Below are positions 1 to 6,565 of a DNA stretch of 14,517 nucleotides, one piece after another. Source of the DNA: Bryobacterales bacterium (GTDB lineage: Bacteria; Acidobacteriota; Terriglobia; Bryobacterales; Bryobacteraceae); NCBI GenBank assembly GCA_003142355.1, contig PLMF01000309.1:1-14517 (forward strand), written 5' to 3'. Position 1 is the first letter of the stretch. Every line of letters starts with the position of its first letter. A program made the position numbers and the translations under genes. The notes below the pieces were generated by a model. That model saw nothing but the letters and a program-made list of their open reading frames with translations. It was not told the DNA's origin and made no database searches.

Positions 1-121
1 TGGCACCTTCGCCGCTTCGACTGAGTTGTTGTCTATTAGTACCTACCGAGCTGAATTTGTGCTGATTCTGGCGGAATATGATCGGCGGCATGCGCCAAAT
101 GAGCTACTGTCGCGCACTTGG

Positions 122-272
122 ACACACTCTGAAACTGCCTCTGACCTTCCTCCACTCTCGCTTTTTCGCGATCCTCCGCTTCCTCTGCGCCCTCGGGTTT
201 TGACTTTGTGCTTCCCATTGTCCTCTCTGCGTTCTTCTCTGTGTCTCCGCGCCTCCGCGTCGAAAATGGGCT
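122..272. repeat. Pyrimidine-rich imperfect repeat tract (CTCTGCG/CTCCGCG-type)
   Basis: The plus strand is strongly pyrimidine-biased and repeats short variants of CTCTGCG, CTCTGTG, CTCCGCG and TTCTTCTCTG. Read on the minus strand it gives the ACGCAGAG/GCGCGGAG type of string, which translates to arginine/glutamate-rich nonsense. From general knowledge, similar low-complexity intergenic strings recur in unrelated environmental bacterial genomes, but I cannot verify copy number here. No coding role is supported. Confidence 0.5.
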
Positions 273-315
273 CTCCTGTTTGGTTCCGGCTGTGCCGGGT
301 TAGGGTGCACAAATG

Positions 316-337
316 ATCGATTTAGTGCATAATCGAT
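316..337. promoter_or_regulatory. Inverted repeat ATCGATT-N8-AATCGAT, possible operator
   Basis: A perfect 7-bp inverted repeat (316-322 and 331-337) with an 8-base spacer lies about 100 bases before the LarA-like start. A CATAAT hexamer (328-333) overlaps its right half and could serve as a -10, but there is no recognisable -35 at the usual distance. It could be a dimeric regulator site controlling the 435-4178 genes. The assignment rests only on symmetry and position. Confidence 0.28.
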
Positions 338-434
338 AGCGGGTAGAAAGACGAACCGGAAATCCTGGCACACAGGATTGTCTCGGACCCGGAATCGGAT
401 GCGAGTCTGGGTTTTTCAAGGAGGCCGAACCATC

Positions 435-1811
435 ATGACCAGCCGCAGATCGTTCTTGCAGGGAGGCGGCAAGGCGTTTGCCGCCGCGCGCCTGATCGGC
501 ACAACAACAGCGCCCGGGATGTTTTTAGCCGATGCCGCCCAGACATTGGGCGGGGCCGCGAAATCGGTAGTCATACCGACCCACGAACACTGGGGGGACC
601 TGGAGGAGCGGCTCGATTTCCCCGCCGCCTGGGACATTCACGTGCAAAACATGGCGGGCCACGACGCTCATGTCCTCACGCGGGGGGAGATCCTCCAGCG
701 CATCCAGGCGCCCATCGGCAGCCGGCCGCTGCGCGAAATCGCCGCCGGGAAGCGTTCGGCCATCGTCACCTTCGACGACCTGACGCGGCCCACCCCGACC
801 TACGACGTGGCCCCGCTCGTGATCGACGAGTTGCTGGCGGCCGGCGTGCCGGAAGACCGCATTGTCTTCATGGGCTCCTACGGCACGCACCGCAACCTCG
901 AGGCGGACGAGGTGGTCCGCAAGCTCGGTCAAAACCTGGTCCGCCGTTTCGCCTGGATCAACCACAACACCTGGGACAACCTGGTAGAGGTGGGCACGAC
1001 TTCCCGCAAGAACCGGGTGAGAATCAACCAGACCTTCGCCAAGGCGGACCTCCGGGTGACCATCAGCGGGATCAAGAGTCACGGCATGGCGGGATTCGGA
1101 GGAGGCGCCAAGGCGGTCCTGCCTGGGGTGGCTGCGCTGGATACGGTGGAGTACAACCACACCACATTCCGAGGCGGCCGGCCTGCGCCGGGCGTCATTT
1201 CGCTTTTCCAGAACGAATTGCGGTTGGATATGGTTGACGCCGCCCGTCTGGCCAAGGTGGATTTCAGCGTCCAGATCGTCTACAACGGCCGGCGCAAGGT
1301 GTGCGGCATTTTCGCCGGCGACATCGTGGACGCGCACCACGCGGCCTGCCGGATGGCCATCAAGCACTACTGCACCGAGAGGTTCCCGAACCCCGACGTG
1401 GTGATCTCCAATTCGTATCCCCAGAGCACGCAGGCCGCCTTTGCCGGCGGTGAGTGGGCCCGCACCGTGAAGGCGGGCGGCTCGGTCGTGCTAGTCATCG
1501 AGCACCCGCAGGGGCTCAGCGCGTGGCACTTCCTGGACCAGCGCACGGACGGCCGGAATGGCCGAACCTACCTGGATATCCTGGCCAGCCCGCGGCGGCC
1601 GATGCCGGGAGACAACCAACAGATCGTCTACTCGCAGTACATCGACAAGCAGGAGATGAACAAGTTCCCGCGCAACACGTTGTTCGCCTACACGTGGGAC
1701 GAAGTGCTCCGCCATCTCCAGGCGCGTCACAAAGGCGACGCCAGCGTGGCGGTGTACCCGTACGCCGCCATCCAACACTCGCAAACTGAGCTGGACGAGC
1801 CGAAGGCGTGA
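435..1811 (+). CDS. Tat-exported LarA-like nickel-pincer racemase/epimerase (DUF2088 family)
   Basis: The predicted 458-residue protein belongs to the lactate racemase LarA family, whose members use a nickel-pincer nucleotide to racemise or epimerise 2-hydroxy acids; some homologues epimerise aldonates such as gluconate. Residues 114-119 read DDLTRP, 150-153 GTHR, and 216-226 SHGMAGFGGGAK-type, followed by YNH ending at 242. Aligned by eye to Lactobacillus LarA these give D115/R118, H152, H216, the pincer-attaching lysine K226, and H242; the H-K and K-H spacings of 10 and 16 match LarA exactly. The start at 435 is chosen because AAGGAGG (418-424) precedes it and it begins with SRRSFLQ, a clear Tat motif; an upstream in-frame ATG at 378 would bury that signal. 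Tat export suits a protein that must receive its cofactor before leaving the cytoplasm. The substrate is not certain; the sugar-acid dehydratase next door suggests an aldonate rather than lactate. No cofactor biosynthesis genes (larB/C/E) lie in the window. Confidence 0.85.
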   Translation: MTSRRSFLQGGGKAFAAARLIGTTTAPGMFLADAAQTLGGAAKSVVIPTHEHWGDLEERLDFPAAWDIHVQNMAGHDAHVLTRGEILQRIQAPIGSRPLREIAAGKRSAIVTFDDLTRPTPTYDVAPLVIDELLAAGVPEDRIVFMGSYGTHRNLEADEVVRKLGQNLVRRFAWINHNTWDNLVEVGTTSRKNRVRINQTFAKADLRVTISGIKSHGMAGFGGGAKAVLPGVAALDTVEYNHTTFRGGRPAPGVISLFQNELRLDMVDAARLAKVDFSVQIVYNGRRKVCGIFAGDIVDAHHAACRMAIKHYCTERFPNPDVVISNSYPQSTQAAFAGGEWARTVKAGGSVVLVIEHPQGLSAWHFLDQRTDGRNGRTYLDILASPRRPMPGDNQQIVYSQYIDKQEMNKFPRNTLFAYTWDEVLRHLQARHKGDASVAVYPYAAIQHSQTELDEPKA

Positions 1812-1902
1812 GGGGCCGCGGCGCGCAAGGCGTGATCTCGCGGCCGGCTCGGCGGACGGCGCAAGACGAACAACGGGTGGAATTCTTAGGGAGAATAGAG
1901 TC

Positions 1903-3150
1903 ATGCATCTGAACGACCGAAGATCGTTTCTTAAGAGTGCCGGCGCGAGCTTAGCTGGAGCGTTCGGCATCGAGAATCTGTCCGCTGCCGTGCAGGACAA
2001 CAGCACGCCATATCAGCGGCCGAAGCTGAAGATTACGGACGTGAAGGCCGCCAACCTCATGGGCTTTCATGTCCGCATCTACACCGATCAGGGCTTGTAT
2101 GGCGACGGCGAAGGCGTCGACGCCGTCAGCGGCGGACCTTCCATCCTTCAGGGCTTCCGGTATTCCCTGGTCGGCCAGAGCCCGCTCAACATCGAGGGCA
2201 TCTGGGAGCGCATCCGGACCAGCGGCATCTTTGGCGGCGCACAAGCCGGCCAGTACGTAGCCACCCTGACCGCGGTGGAAATTGCCCTGTGGGACCTTGC
2301 CGGCAAGGCCCTCAATATGCCCATCTACCAGTTGATGGGCGGGAAACTCCGCGACCAGATCCGCGTGTACTGCGATTGCGGCGCCCGCGACCGCAGCGAC
2401 CCACAAGCCAAGGCCTACATCAATCAGGTCGTCGAGAACAACTTCACGATGACCAAAATCGATATCGATGAGGCTATGGATCCCGCGCGTTTCGACCGTG
2501 TGAACTGGACCGCGAACAACGCCGAGATCGATCACATGGTCGACAAGGTTAAGTTCATGCGCGAATCCCTGCCGAAGAACGTCGAGCTCGCGGTCGATAT
2601 GCACGGCCGGTACGATCTCGGCACCGCCAAACGTGTGGCCAAGGAACTGGAGCCGTTCCGCCTGGTGTGGCTGGAGGAGCCGGTGCCGCCGGAGAACATC
2701 GACGCCATGAAGAACGTCCGCGATTCCACCCACACGCCCATTTGCTGCGGCGAGAACATCTACATGCGTTGGGGCTTCCGCGAGCTCTTCGAAAAGCAGG
2801 CCGTCGACATCATCATGCCGGACATCCAGAAGTGCGGCGGTTTGATGGAAGGCAAAAAGATCGCCGCCATGGCGCAGACCTATTACGTGCCGATCGCGCC
2901 GCACTCGCAGGCGTCTCCGGTTGGCGCGATGGCGACGGCCCACATGCTGTCGACGGTGCCGAACTTCCTGGTAGTGGAGTGGCATTGGAGCCATCCGGGC
3001 AATCGCTGGGAGCGTTGGAAGAATTTCGTCAAGCAGGGCGAGATCATCGAGAAAGGCCATATTGTGGTTCCCGACAAGCCCGGCATTGGCGTCGAACTGA
3101 ACGAGGAATACCTCAGGAAACTGCCGGGCGCAACTTGGTTCCCGGCATAG
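1903..3150 (+). CDS. Tat-exported mandelate racemase/muconate lactonizing family sugar-acid dehydratase (galactonate dehydratase-like)
   Basis: The 415-residue protein is an enolase-superfamily enzyme, expected to abstract a proton alpha to a carboxylate and dehydrate an acid sugar to a 2-keto-3-deoxy acid. Metal ligands are visible as D232 (DMHGR), E258 (first E of EEP) and E284 (GEN), and the acid/base histidines as H234 and H334 (PHSQ). The spacings 232-258-284-334 equal those of E. coli galactonate dehydratase (183-209-235-285). DIQKCGG follows the third ligand, as in that family. The N terminus carries RRSFLK, a textbook Tat motif, then a hydrophobic stretch ending near residue 30. AGGGAG (1888-1893) precedes the ATG by 9 bases. 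It follows the LarA-like gene by 91 bases and precedes the RraA-like gene by 38, so co-transcription is likely. Exact substrate (galactonate, arabinonate, mannonate, fuconate) cannot be read from sequence; most homologues are cytoplasmic, so export is notable. Confidence 0.88.
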   Translation: MHLNDRRSFLKSAGASLAGAFGIENLSAAVQDNSTPYQRPKLKITDVKAANLMGFHVRIYTDQGLYGDGEGVDAVSGGPSILQGFRYSLVGQSPLNIEGIWERIRTSGIFGGAQAGQYVATLTAVEIALWDLAGKALNMPIYQLMGGKLRDQIRVYCDCGARDRSDPQAKAYINQVVENNFTMTKIDIDEAMDPARFDRVNWTANNAEIDHMVDKVKFMRESLPKNVELAVDMHGRYDLGTAKRVAKELEPFRLVWLEEPVPPENIDAMKNVRDSTHTPICCGENIYMRWGFRELFEKQAVDIIMPDIQKCGGLMEGKKIAAMAQTYYVPIAPHSQASPVGAMATAHMLSTVPNFLVVEWHWSHPGNRWERWKNFVKQGEIIEKGHIVVPDKPGIGVELNEEYLRKLPGATWFPA

Positions 3151-3188
3151 ACGGAAGGCAGCAGCAGACGGATAGAATCGAGGTGTAT

Positions 3189-4178
3189 ATGAAGAGTTTG
3201 TGCGTTCGCATGGCGAGATCGCCGATTCTGGCGGTGTGGCTGTTGGCGCTGGTTGTGGCGCCTTCTATTTGGGGGCAGGTGTTCCAACTCACCAAGGAAC
3301 AGATGTTGCAGTATACCGCCCAGAATCCGTTCGACCGATTCCCGGACGGCAGACCCAAAGTGCCGGATGATCTGTTGGCCAAGCTGAAGGACATGTCGGC
3401 CGAAGAGGTCCTCGGCTTGGCGCAGCGAGGTTACCGCAACCAGTGGGAAGCCGGGTGGCAAGTTTTGCATCCCCAAAAGCGTCTGATCGGCCGCGCCTTG
3501 ACCCTGCAAATGATGCCCACCCGGCCCGACGTCGGCGAAACCGATGCCGCCGCCCGCCGCGCGAAGAATCTGCCGCGGCTGAACCATCAGTCTGCGATCG
3601 ATATGCTCCAGAAGGGTGACGTGCTGGTGGTCGATGCTTGCGGCGCGCAGTTCGGAGGAGTGATCGGCGACAACCTCGCGTACTACATCATGAAGACCAC
3701 GGGCGCGGGGTTTGTGATCGATGGAGCCATCCGGGATATCGTCGGCATCACCCCCTTTACCGATCTGGTGGGCTATTACAGGGCAGCGGTGCCGCCCGCC
3801 ATCCACGACCTGATGGTGACGGGAATCAACGTCCCGGTCCACATCGGCAACGCCACGGTGATGCCGGGCGACGTGGTCTTCGGCGACCCCGAGGGAGTCT
3901 ACTTTATTCCGCCCAGTCAACTGCAGGGCCTGATCGATGAAGCCGACGTCACCCACATTCACGACGAATGGACCAAGAAGAAGTTCGACGAGGGCAAGTA
4001 CGTATCGTCGGATATTTACAGCGCCCCACGCGACCCCGCACTGATGAAGGAGTATCAGGAATACCTCAAAGAAAAGCTGGGAGCCGCGCGGTATGACGAG
4101 TACATGAAGCGCCGTTCCGCCCAACCGCAACCAGGCGTCCCTGGCGGCGGCCGTGGCGGCCGCGGCGGCGGCCAATAA
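3189..4178 (+). CDS. Secreted RraA-like protein (HMG/CHA aldolase-type fold) with Gly/Arg-rich tail
   Basis: The 329-residue protein carries an RraA-like/demethylmenaquinone-methyltransferase-like domain. This family includes the RNase E regulator RraA and class II aldolases that cleave 4-hydroxy-4-methyl-2-oxoglutarate or decarboxylate oxaloacetate. The core contains GDVLVVDACG, GGVIGDN and VIDGAIRD; R182-D183 correspond to the substrate- and metal-binding Arg-Asp of the aldolase members, which favours an enzyme over the RNase inhibitor. Residues 1-30 form a Sec-type signal peptide (basic start, then ILAVWLLALVVA). The protein is longer than typical RraA (about 160-240) because of an N-terminal segment of about 80 residues, a helical charged C-terminal extension and a GGGRGGRGGGQ tail. 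The start at 3189 is supported by GAGG (3180-3183) five bases upstream and by the signal peptide; the frame is open further upstream but overlaps the dehydratase gene. Context suggests a lyase acting on a keto-acid product of the upstream dehydratase. Substrate is inferred, not shown. Confidence 0.8.
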   Translation: MKSLCVRMARSPILAVWLLALVVAPSIWGQVFQLTKEQMLQYTAQNPFDRFPDGRPKVPDDLLAKLKDMSAEEVLGLAQRGYRNQWEAGWQVLHPQKRLIGRALTLQMMPTRPDVGETDAAARRAKNLPRLNHQSAIDMLQKGDVLVVDACGAQFGGVIGDNLAYYIMKTTGAGFVIDGAIRDIVGITPFTDLVGYYRAAVPPAIHDLMVTGINVPVHIGNATVMPGDVVFGDPEGVYFIPPSQLQGLIDEADVTHIHDEWTKKKFDEGKYVSSDIYSAPRDPALMKEYQEYLKEKLGAARYDEYMKRRSAQPQPGVPGGGRGGRGGGQ

Positions 4179-4210
4179 GGCGCCGCAACCGTCAGAAGCC
4201 GTGAAAGAAT

Positions 4211-4280
4211 GGGCAAGTTAAAGCATGCCCCACCAGTTCCAGAATCAGGCTGTTTTGGTGGGGCATGCTTTAGCTTGCCC
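4211..4280. repeat. Long near-perfect hairpin, REP/REPIN-like element
   Basis: Two 25-base arms (4211-4235 and 4256-4280) are reverse complements with a single mismatch that forms a G-U pair in RNA, around a 20-base loop. Each arm begins or ends with GGGCAAG/CTTGCCC and contains the palindrome GCATGC. A smaller hairpin, GCCCG-CTTG-CGGGC (4284-4297), follows directly. There is no T-run after the stem, so it is not a classic intrinsic terminator, though it could still end or stabilise the upstream transcript. Its structure fits a dispersed REP-type or miniature inverted-repeat element. The copy number in the genome is unknown from this window. Confidence 0.75.
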
Positions 4281-4395
4281 ATTGCCCGCTTGCGGGCGAT
4301 TTCTCCACAGCTTCTCAGGGAGCGGATGCGCAATCAGGACTGTTCGCCGAGTACAACCAAAGCAAGGTGGACTAAGTAATTCAAGGAGAGACAAC

Positions 4396-6543
4396 ATGCC
4401 AATGAACCGGCGCGAGCTTCTCACGGCTTCGGTGGCAGGCGCTGCAATCTTGAGACAAGGGAGGGAGGCGTTCGCCGCTCCCCCGGGAAACATCCAAGTC
4501 GCCATCGATGCAGCCAAGAGCGGCAAGCCGATCAATCCGATGATCTTCGGTGGTTACATGGAGCCGGCTACCACGAGTGTATGGGCCGAGATGCTGAGCG
4601 ACAGAAAATTCGCCAGGCCGGTGGTCAGCGCTCAGCCGGCGGCGGCGCCGGCGAACGCCTTTCCGGGGTTCCGCTTCCGTGGCGAGCCGTTCAGGCCGGT
4701 GGGACCGGAAGGAACTGTCGTAATGGACACCGTGCGGCCGTTCGTTGGCAAGCACAGCCCGCGCGTCAAGATTGCCGGCTCCGACCCCCGCGGCGTTCAG
4801 CAGTCCGGATTGCGCCTGGTCAAGGGCAAGGCCTACGAAGGCCGTGTCTATCTTGCCGGAGATCCCGGCGCGAAGGTTGTGGTCCGTCTGGTCTGGGGAT
4901 CTGGCGGCAGCGACTCACAAACCGTTCCCATCCCGACGCTGACCAGCGTGTACCGGAAATTCCCGTTCCGATTCACGGCGACGGCCGACTCGACTGATGC
5001 GCGTCTGGAAATCGTGGGTACCGGCAGCGGCGCATTCCATATCGGGACTGCTTCGCTGATGCCTGCCGATAACGTGCAGGGATTCCACGCGGGCATGATC
5101 CGCCTCTTTAATGAGGAAGGCTTCAAAATGTTCAAGTGGCCCGGCGGCAACTTTGTCTCCGCATACGACTGGCGCGACGGTCTGGGCGATCGTGACAAGC
5201 GCCCGCCGCGTGGGAACGAGTCGAACGACGTAGGCCTGCATGACTTCATCGCCCTCAACCGGTTGGTCGGAGCCGAGCCCGATCTGACCGTCAACAGCGG
5301 ATACGGATCGGCGCGCGAGGCGGCCGAGGAGGTTGAATACTGCAATGGCTCCGTAAACACCCGCATGGGCAAAATGCGCGCGGAGAACGGCAGTCCTGAG
5401 CCCTTCAACGTCCGCTGCTGGACCATCGGCAACGAGATGTACGGCCCCTGGCAGGCCGGCCGCATGTCGCTGAACCAGTACTGGGTGAAGTACAACAACA
5501 TCGTCGAGGCCATGAAGGCGGTGGACCCAAAGATCAAGGTGGTTCTGGGCGGGGCCAGCATCTGCGAGAAGTCCATCGGCGGCGCGGAGAAGAAGGGTAA
5601 CTTCTTCCCGAGCATTTGGGAGCCGCCCATTACTGCAAAGCTGCCCTATGAGTTCCACAGTCTGGATGACTGGGACAGTTGGCTGCTCGCCAACTGCGCC
5701 GACAACGTCGATTTTCTCTCCGAACATACCTACGCATATCCGGAGTTGATATTCGACGCTGAGAAGCAGTCCTTTGTGGATGTGAAGGATCCGCTGCAGT
5801 TCAAAGCCCGCAGGATAGCCAACCGCATCGGCGGCTTCTTTGATGCGTGGGACAAGTATCTCGAGAAGATGCCTGCGTTGAAAGACAAGGACATCAAGTT
5901 CATCTTCGATGAATGGGGCAATCGTAACCGCTCGATGGCGGGGAATGGCCCCGGAGGTGGCGGAGGCTTCGGGCGGCCCACCGGAATGCTGACGCCCCTC
6001 TCTTACGCGCTTTTGCTGCACGAACTGTTTCGTCACTCCGATAAAGTGGCCGCCAGTTGTGCGACCGGGGGACTGCGCGTGTTGACCGACAACTCCGGCG
6101 ATGGAGTGGGTATGGCGCCTGAGGGCGTGGTGTTTAAGCTGTTGCAGAATCACTTTCTCAACGCTCTTCCGGTGGCGGTCGACGGGAATTCGCCCCAGCC
6201 GCTGATGCCCGGCACGGCGTATGTCGACCGGGGTATTAAGCCCACTGGAAGCCCGACCTATCCGCTGGATGTTCTCGCGGCGTTCTCCGGCGACCGCAAG
6301 AAGTTCCTCATTTCGGTGGTCAACCCCACGGAAGAGGCCAATAGCTTTACGCCGAAGATCGGCGGCGTCAGCCTGCGCGGGCAGGGCAAGCTTTATCAGA
6401 TTGCGCCGCCCAGTTTCGACTCGACCAATGAAGCAGGCAAGGAGCCTGCTGTCAAAATCGTCGAGAGCGCGCAGAACGGGGTTCCTGCGATCGTGCAGGC
6501 ACCGCCCTTTAGCGTTAGCCTCTACGAATTTGAAGTTGTGTAA
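4396..6543 (+). CDS. Tat-exported GH51 alpha-L-arabinofuranosidase with inserted carbohydrate-binding-like domain
   Basis: The 715-residue protein releases terminal alpha-L-arabinofuranosyl residues from arabinan, arabinoxylan or arabinogalactan. Family signatures are PINPMIFGGYMEP near residue 40, WPGGNFVSAYDWRDG near 255, TIGNEMYGPW with the acid/base E347, and FIFDEWGN with the nucleophile E506; the C-terminal beta-sandwich ends in VSLYEFEV. Residues of about 105-230 (VKIAGSDPRG through FHIGTASLMP) look like a CBM4_9-type beta-sandwich, as found in the longer GH51 enzymes. The start at 4396 is chosen for AAGGAG (4383-4388) and the Tat-like MNRRELLTASVAGAA; the open frame continues upstream through the hairpin but that part is not protein-like. 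It is separated from the RraA-like gene by 217 bases holding the hairpin, so it may have its own promoter. It converges with the esterase gene, 22 bases apart. A glycine-rich loop (GPGGGGGFG) follows the nucleophile. Confidence 0.9.
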   Translation: MPMNRRELLTASVAGAAILRQGREAFAAPPGNIQVAIDAAKSGKPINPMIFGGYMEPATTSVWAEMLSDRKFARPVVSAQPAAAPANAFPGFRFRGEPFRPVGPEGTVVMDTVRPFVGKHSPRVKIAGSDPRGVQQSGLRLVKGKAYEGRVYLAGDPGAKVVVRLVWGSGGSDSQTVPIPTLTSVYRKFPFRFTATADSTDARLEIVGTGSGAFHIGTASLMPADNVQGFHAGMIRLFNEEGFKMFKWPGGNFVSAYDWRDGLGDRDKRPPRGNESNDVGLHDFIALNRLVGAEPDLTVNSGYGSAREAAEEVEYCNGSVNTRMGKMRAENGSPEPFNVRCWTIGNEMYGPWQAGRMSLNQYWVKYNNIVEAMKAVDPKIKVVLGGASICEKSIGGAEKKGNFFPSIWEPPITAKLPYEFHSLDDWDSWLLANCADNVDFLSEHTYAYPELIFDAEKQSFVDVKDPLQFKARRIANRIGGFFDAWDKYLEKMPALKDKDIKFIFDEWGNRNRSMAGNGPGGGGGFGRPTGMLTPLSYALLLHELFRHSDKVAASCATGGLRVLTDNSGDGVGMAPEGVVFKLLQNHFLNALPVAVDGNSPQPLMPGTAYVDRGIKPTGSPTYPLDVLAAFSGDRKKFLISVVNPTEEANSFTPKIGGVSLRGQGKLYQIAPPSFDSTNEAGKEPAVKIVESAQNGVPAIVQAPPFSVSLYEFEVV

Positions 6544-6565
6544 GAACTCGCCAGACTCGACGCCA

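Larger units (their letters stand above)
1..434. other. Non-coding leader region upstream of the LarA-like gene
   Basis: No convincing gene is visible in this stretch. The open frames that cross it translate to low-complexity arginine/glutamate-rich or serine/leucine/proline-rich strings and lack a ribosome binding site. Two structures are visible and listed separately: a pyrimidine-rich imperfect repeat at 122-272 and a small inverted repeat at 316-337. The first 120 bases show nothing I recognise. The promoter of the 435-4178 gene run should lie in the last 100 bases of this region, but no strong -35/-10 pair stands out. Confidence 0.6.

Noticed and set aside
26..316. 96-codon plus-strand ORF in the leader region
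   Set aside because: It only reads through the pyrimidine repeat, giving Ser/Leu/Pro/Arg low complexity, and has no ribosome site.
525..1367. 280-codon minus-strand open frame opposite the LarA-like gene
   Set aside because: Composition shadow of the real gene, which has the complete LarA active-site set.
1814..1845. GGCCGCG/CGCGGCC inverted repeat between the LarA-like and dehydratase genes as a terminator
   Set aside because: Only a 7-bp stem with an 18-base loop and no T-tract, in very GC-rich DNA; likely chance.
2667..3188. Upstream in-frame extension of the RraA-like gene
   Set aside because: It overlaps the conserved C-terminal half of the dehydratase in another frame; the signal peptide and GAGG site place the start at 3189.
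4225..4395. Upstream in-frame extension of GH51
   Set aside because: It translates the hairpin and flank into non-protein-like sequence and would bury the Tat signal that starts at 4396.
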